A DNA stretch of 55,987 nt, taken from NCBI RefSeq assembly GCF_000474745.1, contig NZ_ASJR01000004.1:1-55987 (forward strand), given 5' to 3'. Positions 17,102-26,481 of the stretch are shown one piece after another. Below the pieces are notes generated by a model. It ran no database searches. It was given only the letters and a program-made list of their open reading frames with translations, and was not told the DNA's origin. The first letter of the stretch is position 1. Every line of letters begins with the position of its first letter. The stretch comes from Chitinivibrio alkaliphilus ACht1 (lineage in GTDB: Bacteria > Fibrobacterota > Chitinivibrionia > Chitinivibrionales > Chitinivibrionaceae). A program made the position numbers and the translations under genes.

Positions 17102-18140
17102 GATCCTGAGTATCCTTCTTCTCAGTGGCCTTGGGCTGTCTGTTCTTGCCTCTGGTCGTGGCGGTCGTGGTGATGCGCTTATGCGGGCTCCCATGGGGGC
17201 CTATGCAACGTCGCTTGGTGGTGCCGCAACGGCGAGACCTGCCTTCGGAGATGCGTGGTGGAATCCTGCATACTCCGCATCTCGACAGGCAAATCATCTC
17301 TCCGCTGGGGTTGCTCGAAAAAGTCTTGATCGGGGAGAACATTTTCTTGCCTACGATGGGGCTGTTTCCCAAAGCCCCTTTGGCTACTCAGTTCTATTTC
17401 GCCATAGTGGCTTTCTGGGGCTTGATTCCCTTCGTGATGATCAGGGAGAGATTCTTGAATCAGGGGATAATTACTCTCTCATGCTGATGGGTGGGCTCTC
17501 CTTTCGTGTGCAGGATGATCTTTTCCTGGGGGTGTCTACGGGGTGGCGGTATAATACTCTTCCCACAGATTTTCATGGAACAGAAATAGAACAGCGAACC
17601 TCCTCTGGCTTTGGCGGTATTTCTCTCTTTGCCATGTATACAGGGCTATCAAATCTTACCGTTTCCGGTGGTGTTCGTGAACTATTTCTCGATCAGTCCT
17701 GGAGCAGTGATGACGCAACGGCAATCTATTTTGCTATTGAAGATACGGCCCTCACTCCATTTACCGTATCTCTACAGCACGATCCTGTTTTTTCAGCAGA
17801 GGCGCTTTCTTTTTCCTACGATGTTGATGTCTATCTTTTTTCTCACGGGTTTCAGCGGCTTGATCATCCCTTTCTTATGGCTAATATGGGGGTAGAGTGG
17901 GGGGCAAATGAAGTAGTACAGCTTCGTGCTGGGGTGATGGATATTCTTCTGGATGGCTTTGTGTTGAACCCCGATGAAGAGGTGCTTTCTGAGAAATATC
18001 GCCCTCTCTTCACGGGTGGTTTTGGGGTGCAGACAGATTCCATAATCGATTTCTACTCCATGGTACTTAATTACTCTCTTCGGGGCAGCTCTGTGGGGGC
18101 GGGATTTGATCATGCCGTCGATTTTGTATTTCAGTTTTAA
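17073..18140 (+). CDS. PorV/PorQ-like outer-membrane beta-barrel protein
   Basis: A 355-residue outer-membrane protein. The TTG at 17073 is preferred as start because GGAGGGGAG lies seven bases before it and a signal peptide follows at once (KILSILLLSGLGLSVLASG). The mature N-terminus has the PorV/PorQ-type layout: a Gly/Ala-rich segment (GAYATSLGGAATARPAFGDAW) then WNPAYSA, where family members have NPA. The rest alternates as beta-strands and ends FVFQF. PorV proteins are FadL-fold barrels that escort T9SS cargo from the SprA pore to the cell surface. Adjacent genes encode a putative T9SS-type cargo upstream and another PorV-like protein downstream. Family assignment is by pattern and remains moderate. 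Confidence 0.7.
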   Translation: MEKSLLQKIKILSILLLSGLGLSVLASGRGGRGDALMRAPMGAYATSLGGAATARPAFGDAWWNPAYSASRQANHLSAGVARKSLDRGEHFLAYDGAVSQSPFGYSVLFRHSGFLGLDSLRDDQGEILESGDNYSLMLMGGLSFRVQDDLFLGVSTGWRYNTLPTDFHGTEIEQRTSSGFGGISLFAMYTGLSNLTVSGGVRELFLDQSWSSDDATAIYFAIEDTALTPFTVSLQHDPVFSAEALSFSYDVDVYLFSHGFQRLDHPFLMANMGVEWGANEVVQLRAGVMDILLDGFVLNPDEEVLSEKYRPLFTGGFGVQTDSIIDFYSMVLNYSLRGSSVGAGFDHAVDFVFQF

Positions 18141-18150
18141 AGGACTTGGT

Positions 18151-19137
18151 ATGTATCTCATATTTCTTCTTCTGTTTCTCTGTAGTGTGAGTGTGCATGG
18201 TCGGGACTATTCTTGGGCGGGGCGGTCTGGGTTTCAGTTTCTTCGTCGCCCCGTCAGTATCTCGTCTTCCGGTATGGGGGGTGGGGGAACGGCCGATGTT
18301 TCCGATTTTACACGATATATTAATCCAGCCCTTGCCGGTGATATGGAGGGGCCGGAGTTAAATATGGCCTTTGGAAACACAACCTTTCAAGATAATTTGC
18401 GTTTTAGTGGAGAAATGGCTTTTCCCTTTGGCAGTTACTTTTTTGGTATCACCATGCTGAATCATAGGATTGACGATATCTATTTGACTGGTGATCTTCA
18501 AAGCGAAGTTCCTACGGTTTCAACAGCGTGGCAGAGTTCTGACTTTTCTGTGACAGCAGGGGTTAATAGAAATCGCTATTTCCGATGGGCCGTATCTCTT
18601 GGCGGGGCATTCGAAGAGTTTGACGGGTATCGGGCGGGGGCCTTTGTGGCATCGGCTGGTACACAGGTTCGTTTGTTGGAAGAGCAGCTCCTCCTCGGAT
18701 TTTCCGCATTGAACCTTGGTCAGAGTACCTCATTTCTGCGCGACTCAACCGATTTGGGAGATGGTGAAGATCTTCCACGGACATTTCGTGCCGGTGCTGC
18801 GTGGCGTACCTCCCTGGGCGAAGTTCGTGTACAGCCCTTTGCCGATATTGTATATTATCATACCTATGATCCTGATGACGGTGTGCGAGAAAATATCTCT
18901 GACAGGGTTTTCTATCCCCTTGGGCTTGTGGTGACCCCGGTAGAATGGATGCGTTTGCGGGTTGGGAAAAATCTGGGCCATGAAACCGATCTTGTTGCCT
19001 TCGGGACAACCCTGCAAGCGGACTACCTCTCCGCTCGACTGGCCTTTGCAGTACAGGATTTTGACGGGGCTCGACATATGGAATGGAACCTCGGTGTCGG
19101 CTTTGATATTGGTGGGTTTGCGCAACAGGAAAAATAG
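18151..19137 (+). CDS. PorV/PorQ-like outer-membrane beta-barrel protein
   Basis: A 328-residue protein with a signal peptide (YLIFLLLFLCSVSVHG) from the ATG at 18151, which has AAGGAC six bases upstream. The mature start (FQFLRRPVSISSSGMGGGGTADVSD, then YINPALAG) fits the PorV/PorQ pattern of a conserved Gly-rich loop followed by an NPA-type motif, and closely parallels the gene before it. Ordered beta-hairpins follow (WAVSLGGAFEEF, LLLGFSALNLGQ, TFRAGAAWRTSLGEVRVQPFADIVYY). The two neighbouring barrels may be paralogues or a PorV/PorQ-type pair. It probably acts in the outer membrane together with the C-terminal-domain protein of the same gene cluster. Confidence 0.72.
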   Translation: MYLIFLLLFLCSVSVHGRDYSWAGRSGFQFLRRPVSISSSGMGGGGTADVSDFTRYINPALAGDMEGPELNMAFGNTTFQDNLRFSGEMAFPFGSYFFGITMLNHRIDDIYLTGDLQSEVPTVSTAWQSSDFSVTAGVNRNRYFRWAVSLGGAFEEFDGYRAGAFVASAGTQVRLLEEQLLLGFSALNLGQSTSFLRDSTDLGDGEDLPRTFRAGAAWRTSLGEVRVQPFADIVYYHTYDPDDGVRENISDRVFYPLGLVVTPVEWMRLRVGKNLGHETDLVAFGTTLQADYLSARLAFAVQDFDGARHMEWNLGVGFDIGGFAQQEK

Positions 19138-19165
19138 ATCCTATTTCGTTATACAAGGAGTGTGT

Positions 19166-19621
19166 ATGAAGCAGTGGGTGATTCTCGTAATACTCTGTGT
19201 GGTTCCGGTGTGGGCCAATCAAAACCTCGCCTTTCATCAAGAAAGTCAGAACATCTATGTGGGGATTCACCCCGCTTTTGGTTCGTATGGTTCTGTGGGA
19301 GTTTCCGGTGTCTATGAACGAGGGGTGATTAACGATATGTTTTCTCACGGTGGTGAGGTAAAACTCCATGTTGGGGGCTTTGGTATGGCCGGGTTGTACC
19401 GGTTTAACTTTCACCCCTTTGGTGTTCCTGATGCCAACGTTGAGGTGGCAGATGTGATGGATTTTTATACCGGTCTCTCGACGGGACTCTGGTTATCTAA
19501 CAGGGTTGGGTTTATGTTCTCTCCCATGATTGGAACAAAATACTATTTTACTGATACCATTGGTGGTTGGTTTGAGGTTGATTTTTATGGGATTGATCTC
19601 GGGATAGCAATTGTTCTGTAA
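19166..19621 (+). CDS. Small secreted or outer-membrane protein, unknown function
   Basis: A 151-residue protein with a signal peptide (QWVILVILCVVPVWA) from the ATG at 19166, with AAGGAG five bases upstream. The mature part is rich in Gly, aromatic and alternating residues (VGIHPAFGSYGSVGVSGVYERG, GLSTGLWLSNRVGFMFSPMIG), as in small eight-stranded barrels, and ends GIAIVL rather than with Phe. No family was recognised. It lies between the PorV-like genes and smpB in the same orientation, 28 bases after one and 15 before the other, so it is likely part of the same transcript. Confidence 0.65.
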   Translation: MKQWVILVILCVVPVWANQNLAFHQESQNIYVGIHPAFGSYGSVGVSGVYERGVINDMFSHGGEVKLHVGGFGMAGLYRFNFHPFGVPDANVEVADVMDFYTGLSTGLWLSNRVGFMFSPMIGTKYYFTDTIGGWFEVDFYGIDLGIAIVL

Positions 19622-19636
19622 GATAAAAGAGGTGTA

Positions 19637-20119
19637 ATGGCGAAGAAACAAAAGGGTGTATCAACTAAGAGCGGTATCACCCGTATTAGCAAAAATCGCA
19701 AGGCCTATCATGAGTATGAGGTACTCTCAACATATGAAGCAGGTATGGTACTTACGGGAACAGAGGTAAAAGCGCTGCGTGCAGGGAAGGTCAACTTATC
19801 CGATGGGTTTGTGCGCATTGAACGTGGCGAGGCATTTTTATATAATGTTCATATTGGGCAATATGAGAATAGTGCTGTGTATGCCCACTCGCCAGAGCGT
19901 GTTCGGAAGCTTCTCTTAAAGAAAAAAGAGCTCCTGTATCTCTTTCAGCAGACCAATAAACAACCTTTGACACTAGTTGCACTGGAAATTTATATTAAGA
20001 AACGCTGGATTAAATTAAAAATAGGCCTTTGCCGAGGACGCAAGCTGTATGATAAACGTCAAAAAATTAAAGAACAAGAGAGCACGCGGAAGATTGCTGC
20101 TCTTATGAAACGTGGATGA
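19637..20119 (+). CDS. smpB: SsrA-binding protein SmpB
   Basis: A 160-residue SmpB, the tmRNA partner that delivers tmRNA-Ala to stalled ribosomes in trans-translation. The OB-fold core is clear: NRKAYHEYEVLSTYEAGMVL, TGTEVKALRAGKVNLSDGFV, GEAFLYNVHI, and the basic C-terminal tail that enters the empty mRNA channel (GLCRGRKLYDKRQKIKEQES). Length is normal. GAGGTG precedes the ATG by about four bases. The tmRNA gene itself was not seen in this window. Its stop overlaps the amidase start as ATGA. Confidence 0.97.
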   Translation: MAKKQKGVSTKSGITRISKNRKAYHEYEVLSTYEAGMVLTGTEVKALRAGKVNLSDGFVRIERGEAFLYNVHIGQYENSAVYAHSPERVRKLLLKKKELLYLFQQTNKQPLTLVALEIYIKKRWIKLKIGLCRGRKLYDKRQKIKEQESTRKIAALMKRG

Positions 20120-21225
20120 TGAGAATATACAGTACCCTCCTTGTGTTTTTGTGGATCACCTCGCTCCACGGCCTTTCTCTTGTAGGTCTCAGCGGGAAAC
20201 CGTACTCCCTTGATACCATTACCCGTGAGGGGCGTTCCTTCATTCGTCCAGCCCAAGTGTGTGATTTTTTACGATTTTCCGCCACGACAGAACAAAATTC
20301 CTTTACCCTTGTTTCTCAGGGTGATACGTTACTGGTTGACGGTCATTCAGGAGTTGTTTCTCATACGGGGGATACTCTTTCCCGGGCACGTGTATACGTG
20401 GAAGATTCTCTCCTGTTTATGGAAGCCCGCTCTTTCTTTTCCCTGTTGACAGAGCTCACCTCCTTTTACTTTGTTTTTCAAAAAGATACGGTGCTTGTAT
20501 CGCGAGAGCCACAGTTGCCCTTCTATGATGTATCAGGGGTTGTTGTTGTAGATCCCGGTCATGGGGGGCGAGACCCCGGGGCCATTGGTCCACAGGGAAC
20601 CTACGAAAAAGATGTAGTTCTCAGTCTTTCAAAAGCTCTTCGCGATTACATAGAATCCGTTTCTCATATTACGGTGTACCTTACTCGTGAAGAAGATGTC
20701 TTTGTGCCACTTATGGACAGAACCGCCTTTGCAAATGAAAAGCAGGCAGATCTATTCCTCTCGGTCCATGCCAATGCTGCCTTGGACAATAAAAATGCCC
20801 GTGGATACAAACTCTTTTTTCTTGCTGAAGCAGAAACAGAGATGGAACGGCAGGTGGAAGAGCGCGAAAATGCTGTTATTGAGTATGAAACAACCGATGC
20901 AAATCGAGGAGTTATTGAATCAATTCTTTCAGATATGATGTCCACGGAATATCAAAAGGAGAGTCAGGAGTTTACCATACACTCTCTGGAGACGTTGGAT
21001 CGATCTGTGCAGAGTGTTGCCCCCTTTGGAAATGGAGTGGGGCAAGCAAACTTTTTTGTATTGCGCGGTGCAGAGATGCCGGCGGTGCTTGTTGAGTCAG
21101 CTTTTATTTCTCATCCTGAGGAGGAGAAAATCTTACGTACGTCCTCGTTTTATGAAGAATTTGGCTCCGCTCTCGGGTCGGCGGTCGTCTCTTTTCTTGA
21201 AATAAATGGTTCTTTCTATGAGTGA
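20116..21225 (+). CDS. N-acetylmuramoyl-L-alanine amidase (Amidase_3)
   Basis: A 369-residue secreted cell-wall hydrolase that cleaves the amide bond between N-acetylmuramic acid and L-alanine. Signal peptide at about 1-18; an N-terminal domain of about 120 residues resembling the stress-protein/AMIN-like modules that precede such amidases; then the zinc-dependent amidase_3 domain (about 140-365). Metal and catalytic motifs are visible: DPGHGGRDPGAIG (first His), EKD (Glu), LSVHANA (second His) and the terminal VLVESAFISHPEEE (catalytic Glu). Typical roles are daughter-cell separation and wall turnover. ATG 20119 is an equally good start. The last 8 bases overlap murI, pairing wall hydrolysis with a wall-precursor gene. 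Confidence 0.92.
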   Translation: MMRIYSTLLVFLWITSLHGLSLVGLSGKPYSLDTITREGRSFIRPAQVCDFLRFSATTEQNSFTLVSQGDTLLVDGHSGVVSHTGDTLSRARVYVEDSLLFMEARSFFSLLTELTSFYFVFQKDTVLVSREPQLPFYDVSGVVVVDPGHGGRDPGAIGPQGTYEKDVVLSLSKALRDYIESVSHITVYLTREEDVFVPLMDRTAFANEKQADLFLSVHANAALDNKNARGYKLFFLAEAETEMERQVEERENAVIEYETTDANRGVIESILSDMMSTEYQKESQEFTIHSLETLDRSVQSVAPFGNGVGQANFFVLRGAEMPAVLVESAFISHPEEEKILRTSSFYEEFGSALGSAVVSFLEINGSFYE

Positions 21226-22051
21226 TTCACGACCCATTGCAGTTTTTGATTCCGGGTTAGGTGGCTTGTCCGTTGTACGGGAGTTATTACAATTGGTTCC
21301 CGGTGAGGATATTATCTATTTTGGTGATACCTTGCGTTGTCCCTATGGGAGTCGCTCTACAGAAGCAGTTCGCGAATTTGCCCAAGAGGTGGCCACGTAT
21401 CTTCTCTCACAGGATGTAAAGCTCTTTGTGGCAGCGTGTAACACGGTGTCTGCCACTGCCCTTGATGCGATTGAAGCATGTGTTGGCGGTATGATCCCCG
21501 TCATCGGTGTGATAGAGCCGGGAGTGAAGGCAGGGATGGAATCATCATCGCAAAAATGTATTGGAGTTATTGGGACTCGTGCAACCATCGCCTCTCGTGC
21601 CTATACCAATCTTTTTTACACCTATGATCCTCTCATTACCGTATATGAAAAGGCTTGTCCCTTGTTTGTTCCCTTTGTTGAAGAGAATATTCTCCGGGGA
21701 AAACTCCTGGAAATGCTCATTGATGAGTATCTTGACGAATTGGTAGATCGTGGGGTGGATACGATTGTCTTAGGATGCACCCATTACCCCCTCTTAAAAG
21801 AGTCTATTCACTCTGTGGTGGGTGGTCGCGTCTCCATTATCGATTCTGCGTGGTGGACCGCGCAGGAAGTGCGCCAAATGCTTCATACACGGGCACTTTT
21901 CTCTCCCAAAGAGCAGGGGGAGCACCTTTTCTATGTAACAGACATAACACGTAATTTTACAGCCGTGAGCCGTTCGTTCTTAGGACGTGATGTGAATGTA
22001 AAAAATATAGACTTACACAGGGAATTGCGAAAATTAAATAAGGAGATATAG
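21218..22051 (+). CDS. murI: Glutamate racemase
   Basis: A 277-residue MurI that makes D-glutamate for peptidoglycan by cofactor-independent racemisation. The N-terminal IAVFDSGLGGLSV signature, the two catalytic cysteines (AACNTVSA near residue 73 and LGCTHYPLL near 185) and the aspartate and glutamate of the family are intact. Length is normal. The ATG at 21218 overlaps the amidase stop (ATGAGTGA); another in-frame ATG at 21206 would add four residues. The neighbours amidase and yebC in the same orientation indicate one transcript. Confidence 0.95.
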   Translation: MSDSRPIAVFDSGLGGLSVVRELLQLVPGEDIIYFGDTLRCPYGSRSTEAVREFAQEVATYLLSQDVKLFVAACNTVSATALDAIEACVGGMIPVIGVIEPGVKAGMESSSQKCIGVIGTRATIASRAYTNLFYTYDPLITVYEKACPLFVPFVEENILRGKLLEMLIDEYLDELVDRGVDTIVLGCTHYPLLKESIHSVVGGRVSIIDSAWWTAQEVRQMLHTRALFSPKEQGEHLFYVTDITRNFTAVSRSFLGRDVNVKNIDLHRELRKLNKEI

Positions 22052-22053
22052 AT

Positions 22054-22776
22054 ATGGCTGGACATTCAAAATGGGCTAATATAAAGCATCGTAAGGGTGC
22101 ACAGGATGCTAAACGGGGCAAGGTGTTTGGGAAAATTATCCGTGAAATAACCGTGGCGGCCCGTCTTGGCGGGGGGGATCAGGAAACAAACCCGCGCTTG
22201 CGGACTGTCCTTATTAAAGCCAAGTCAAACAATATGCCCAACGACACCATTGACCGTGCTATTGCTCGTGGAACCGGTTCTGATGATTCTGTTCAATATG
22301 AAGAAAAAGTTTTTGAGGCGTATGGACCGGAGGGGGTTGCCTTTGTCATAGAAACCCTTACGGACAATATTAATCGTACGGTGAGCGAAGTTCGCCATGC
22401 CATAAATAAGCACGGCGGGAATCTTGGTACTGATGGTTCGGTGTTATGGATGTTTCGCAGACAGGGGGTAATTTCTCTTTCTGCTGAAGGAATTGAGGAA
22501 GAGGAGCTCATGGAGACAGCCTTAGAGGCAGGAGCATCAGATATTGAGCAGGATGGTGCGTATTTTGTTGTTTTTACTGATCCAGGAGCATTCTCCGATG
22601 TAAATGATGCTCTTGAGCAGCAATATACCTTAGAAGAGAGTGATGTGAAGCTTATACCGGAAAATCATATTCGTCTCACCAGTGATGAAGCCATTGAGAA
22701 AGTCTTTACCTTTCGAGATGCCTTGGAAGATCTCGATGATGTACAGGCGGTACATGGCAATTTTGATCTCCCATAG
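22054..22776 (+). CDS. YebC/PmpR (TACO1) family protein
   Basis: A 240-residue member of the highly conserved YebC family, with the invariant N-terminus MAGHSKWANIKHRKGAQDAKRG and the block NMPNDTIDRAIARGTG. Family members have been described as DNA-binding regulators (PmpR) and, for the mitochondrial homologue TACO1 and some bacterial YebC proteins, as ribosome-associated factors that relieve stalling; the role here is not decidable. It is often encoded with ruvC/ruvA/ruvB, which are not present here. It lies two bases after murI and is probably last in this transcript. Confidence 0.93.
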   Translation: MAGHSKWANIKHRKGAQDAKRGKVFGKIIREITVAARLGGGDQETNPRLRTVLIKAKSNNMPNDTIDRAIARGTGSDDSVQYEEKVFEAYGPEGVAFVIETLTDNINRTVSEVRHAINKHGGNLGTDGSVLWMFRRQGVISLSAEGIEEEELMETALEAGASDIEQDGAYFVVFTDPGAFSDVNDALEQQYTLEESDVKLIPENHIRLTSDEAIEKVFTFRDALEDLDDVQAVHGNFDLP

Positions 22777-22790
22777 CTTTCTGTATTACT

Positions 22791-22855
22791 CCGTGAAACC
22801 ACCTGTTTGAGAGATTCTTTTTGGGTAGGGACCGAAGAGAATTCACGGGTGGTTT
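22791..22855 (+). ncRNA. Structured-RNA candidate with possible pseudoknot
   Basis: In the 158-base gap between yebC and the CapA-like gene: stem P1 CCGTGA (22791-22796) with TCACGG (22843-22848); an inner 11-bp hairpin (22814-22824 with 22832-22842, two G-U pairs, 7-base loop) stacked directly against P1; and AACCAC (22797-22802), in the bulge, complementary to GTGGTT (22849-22854) just after P1. That order makes a pseudoknot, though it leaves no linker between the two stems on either side. No known class is recognised. No U-tract follows at once; a T6 run lies about 20 bases downstream. It could be a leader element for the CapA-like gene or the 3' end of the yebC transcript. Confidence 0.35.
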
Positions 22856-22934
22856 ATCCATCTGTTCGTAAGTTGTATCTTTTTTGTGATCGGTGATTTA
22901 TATTTAAGAAAATTAGTTTTCCCGAGAGGGCTCT

Positions 22935-24232
22935 ATGTGGTATTATCTGGGTGCGATTGTATTTTTGTTATTTGGACTGCATGTGTTTTGGGCGGGACGA
23001 AAGCCATGGCCTACGGAGAGTGATTATGGAAATCGTCTTTTTTCTATTTTAAGTTTTACTATTCTACAAAGTATCTCAGCTCTGTAAAACGAGCTGAACG
23101 GGGGAGCGGTTTTGAAGACTATTTCCGTTCAATGCGAGCCCCTTCCTATGAAACTCCCTTAGCCGATTCAACTGAAGTAACTATCAGTTCCGTGGGGGAT
23201 CTAATGACCCGTCGTGATTTGGCTGCGCCTGCATCACGTCGTTTATGGGATGAAATTGGTGACTCCCTGTTTTCCGCAGATTTTGTCACCGGAAATTTAG
23301 AATTCCCCATAAATCCACATACCCAGCACTATCGTATTTTACGGTACTCCGTGCGGGAAGAGTTTGCTGAGCCTTTTATTTCTCTTCCCCCGAAAGGCGG
23401 GTTTGATTATTTCTCCCTTGGTAATAATCATATAAACGACTCTTATGCTGAGGGGGTGCGAAATACCATGGAGTATCTGGATGCACATTCTATACTCCAT
23501 AGTGGGTGTTCGGCCGTTGAGGAAGACATCGATACGTTTCCCATTGTTGATATCAACGGTATTTCCGTAGCTCTCCTCTCATACACCTTTACAACCAACG
23601 GGGTTGAGTTAGAAGATGATTTTACCTATGGAGTTAATCTTGTACGGTTCAATGCTCTCGATGATGCAGACTACGATCCATCTCTGATCCATCGCCACAT
23701 AGAAAAGGCTCGCCAAGACGGTGCGGATCTCATTGTCTGTAATATCCATTGGGGGATAGAGTTTGAGTACTACCCGTCAAAACGTCTTGTCTCACGGGCT
23801 CATGATCTCCTTGAGGCGGGGGTTGATGTCATTGTTGGGCATCATCCTCATATTTTGAATCCTGCTGAATGGTATACCACTAAGGATGGACGAAATACCC
23901 TCTGTTGCTACTCCTTAGGAAATCTCACATCCTTCGCTCTGAAGCGGCCTACAATGAAACTCTCAGAGATCGTGAAATTTTCCGTTGAAGCGGGCAACGC
24001 GAGTGATGGTTCACGAAAAATTCGTCTGACCGGTGCCACCATAGAGCCAACATTCTTTTGTAAGCATGGCTTTGGTAAAAAGGCTGATCACCGTATTCTT
24101 CCCTTGTTTAAAACCTACGAAGAGCTTGACAGTCGTTCTGATTTGACGCCCTGGCAAAAGTATCAGATACGCCATGTGTATGCAGAGTATCAACAGTATT
24201 TTCTGCAGAAAGATGCCTTTACATACGTGTAG
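22935..24232 (+). CDS. Membrane-anchored CapA-family protein (frame broken at a T6 run)
   Basis: From 23132 an open frame encodes 366 residues of a CapA/PGA_cap metallophosphatase-like domain: VTISSVGDLM, GNLEFPI, SLGNNHINDSYAEGV, IVCNIHWGIEFE, VIVGHHPHIL and CYSLGNLTS. The frame is already protein-like upstream (ERGSGFEDYFRS). An ATG at 22935 with GAGAGGG before it opens a frame encoding a membrane anchor (YYLGAIVFLLFGLHVFWAG) that stops at 23087. Adding one T to the T6 run at 23038-23043 joins anchor to domain (GNRLFFYFKFYYS). The intact protein of about 431 residues would be an inner-membrane protein with an extracytoplasmic CapA domain, a family linked to capsule or poly-glutamate export. 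No capsule genes are nearby. Confidence 0.78.
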
Positions 24233-24315
24233 TAATTAGAACCTTTCGAGAGTTTCCTTTTACGAAGAAGCGCCCTTATATATTTTAGTCCTCTTTGTTT
24301 TTTACAGGAGCAGAA

Positions 24316-26466
24316 GTGACAAACCGTAAGCAGAATAGAACCGAGCAGAGAGAAAATAAACAACGACGGCTTGAAAAACAGAATCGCCCGGGAAAGCCAC
24401 AACCTTCAGTAACACCACCGAGCAATCCCATGAAAACCATGTTTGTCTGGGTACTTGTTGTTGTTCTTATGGTGGGCTTGCTTCGTGCTCTTGATCCTGC
24501 GGGAGATGGGGTTGTTGAGCTGAAATACAGCGAGTTTACCCGGCTTCTTGCTCTTTCAGATGGTAGTATGAAGGAAGCCGAGGATACCTCAGCGGTAATA
24601 GAAGAGGTGCAAGTAACTCTCAGCGGACTTCGTGCAAATCTCATGGGCTCTGTGAAAGATTCGCGTTATTTAGAAGAGGTTCTTGAGGAGGGGGAGCCCG
24701 TGGAATCACCAGAGTTTACGGTGGTCCTTCCCTTTGTAGATAGTCATATGTTATCCTCATGGGAGAATCGGGGGTTTTCTGTTTCCTTTAAAGAACAGGA
24801 AGTCTCATTTTGGGAAATTCTTCTGTCTGGATGGCCAGTACTGCTTCTTATTGCATTTTGGTTTTTTATGTTTCGCAATATGCAGGGCGGGCAAAAAGGA
24901 ATGTTTAGCTTTGGCAAATCACGGGCAAAGCTTCATAATAAAACTAAGACCAGTGTAACCTTTGATGATGTTTCCGGGGCTGAAGAGGCAAAGGATGAAC
25001 TTGCCGAAGTGGTTGATTTCCTAAAGAAACCGGAGAAATATCAACGAGTGGGTGGAAAAATACCGAAGGGGATTCTTCTACTTGGGCAGCCGGGGACGGG
25101 GAAAACGCTTCTTGCCAAAGCCGTGGCTGGTGAAGCTGATGTGGCTTTTTATTCTATCAGTGGTTCTGATTTTGTTGAAATGTTTGTTGGGGTGGGGGCA
25201 TCCCGCGTACGAAATCTTTTCGAAGAGGCAAAGAAGAACTCGCCCTCTATTGTCTTTATTGATGAAATTGATGCAGTGGGACGTCAACGTGGGGCCGGTC
25301 TTGGTGGTGGCCATGATGAGCGTGAGCAAACATTGAATCAGATGCTGGTGGAGATGGATGGGTTTGAACAAAACTCCGGTATTATTCTGATTGCCGCAAC
25401 AAACCGCCCCGATGTTCTTGATCCCGCCCTCTTGCGTCCGGGGCGATTTGATCGTCAAATTGTGGTTGATTCTCCTGATCTCCGTGGACGGCAAGGGATA
25501 CTTGCGGTGCACACAAAAAAAATTCCCCTAGGTGATGATGTATGCTTACAAACAATTGCGCGGGGTACTCCAGGGTTTTCCGGAGCAGATCTTGCAAACT
25601 TGGTAAATGAAGCAGCTCTTCTCGCCGCCCGCTTTGATCAAGCAAAGGTTACCATGCTGGATTTTGAAGAAGCGCGTGATAAAATACTCATGGGTATGGA
25701 GCGCAACAGTAAGATCTTAACGGAGTATGAGAAAAAGACCACGGCATATCACGAAGCAGGGCACGCCATATGTACCCTCCATTGTGCCCATGCAGACCCG
25801 CTCCATAAGGTGACAATTATTCCTCGTGGCCGTGCCTTGGGGGTAACCTTCTCCTTGCCCGATGAGGATAAGCACAGTTACAGTAGAGATTACATGCTTG
25901 ATCGTATTTGTGTTGCCATGGGTGGTCGTGTGGCGGAGTTATTAGTCTTTCAGCAGATGACAACGGGGGCGTCAAACGATATTAAGCAGGCTACGGATAT
26001 GGCCCGTAAGATGGTTTGTGATTACGGCATGAGCGAGTTGGGACCAGTGGCCTATGGGAAGAATGATGAACAGGTGTTTCTCGGTAAGGATATTTCGCGT
26101 CAGCGTGATTTTTCTGAAAGAACTGCTGAGCGCATCGATGAGATTATTCGAAAAATTATTGAAGAACAAGAAAAACGGGTCTATGATATCTTTGAGACGC
26201 ATCGTGATGAACTTGATTGTCTTGCCGAAGCCTTAATTGAACATGAACATTTGGATAAAGAAGAAATTGATATGGTGCTTCGCGGGGAAAAAATTACGGT
26301 GAGTAAGAAAAGTCGAATGGCACGTATTTTTTCATTGCGTAAACGTCGAGAGAGCGAGGCGGAAAAAGATCGTGATTCTGGGCAATATGCGTCGGAGGAA
26401 GATCGTAATAGCAAGGCGGAAGACATCTCTGATTCGGAAGACCTTCCTTCCGATGATTCAAAGTAG
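24316..26466 (+). CDS. ftsH: ATP-dependent zinc metalloprotease FtsH
   Basis: A 716-residue membrane AAA+ protease that degrades unassembled or damaged membrane and regulatory proteins. Order: basic N-terminal extension, first membrane helix ([15 protein letters not shown]), periplasmic domain of about 100 residues, second helix ([14 protein letters not shown]), AAA module with Walker A GQPGTGKT (near 257), Walker B VFIDEID and second region of homology ([19 protein letters not shown]), then the zinc site HEAGH (near 479). An acidic and Ser-rich tail ends the protein. The GTG at 24316 is preferred because GGAG lies six bases before it; a TTG 21 bases upstream is also in frame. It heads a run with folP, the SUMF1 stalk gene and sprA. 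Confidence 0.96.
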   Translation: MTNRKQNRTEQRENKQRRLEKQNRPGKPQPSVTPPSNPMKTMFVWVLVVVLMVGLLRALDPAGDGVVELKYSEFTRLLALSDGSMKEAEDTSAVIEEVQVTLSGLRANLMGSVKDSRYLEEVLEEGEPVESPEFTVVLPFVDSHMLSSWENRGFSVSFKEQEVSFWEILLSGWPVLLLIAFWFFMFRNMQGGQKGMFSFGKSRAKLHNKTKTSVTFDDVSGAEEAKDELAEVVDFLKKPEKYQRVGGKIPKGILLLGQPGTGKTLLAKAVAGEADVAFYSISGSDFVEMFVGVGASRVRNLFEEAKKNSPSIVFIDEIDAVGRQRGAGLGGGHDEREQTLNQMLVEMDGFEQNSGIILIAATNRPDVLDPALLRPGRFDRQIVVDSPDLRGRQGILAVHTKKIPLGDDVCLQTIARGTPGFSGADLANLVNEAALLAARFDQAKVTMLDFEEARDKILMGMERNSKILTEYEKKTTAYHEAGHAICTLHCAHADPLHKVTIIPRGRALGVTFSLPDEDKHSYSRDYMLDRICVAMGGRVAELLVFQQMTTGASNDIKQATDMARKMVCDYGMSELGPVAYGKNDEQVFLGKDISRQRDFSERTAERIDEIIRKIIEEQEKRVYDIFETHRDELDCLAEALIEHEHLDKEEIDMVLRGEKITVSKKSRMARIFSLRKRRESEAEKDRDSGQYASEEDRNSKAEDISDSEDLPSDDSK

Positions 26467-26481
26467 ATACGGGGAGAGTAC

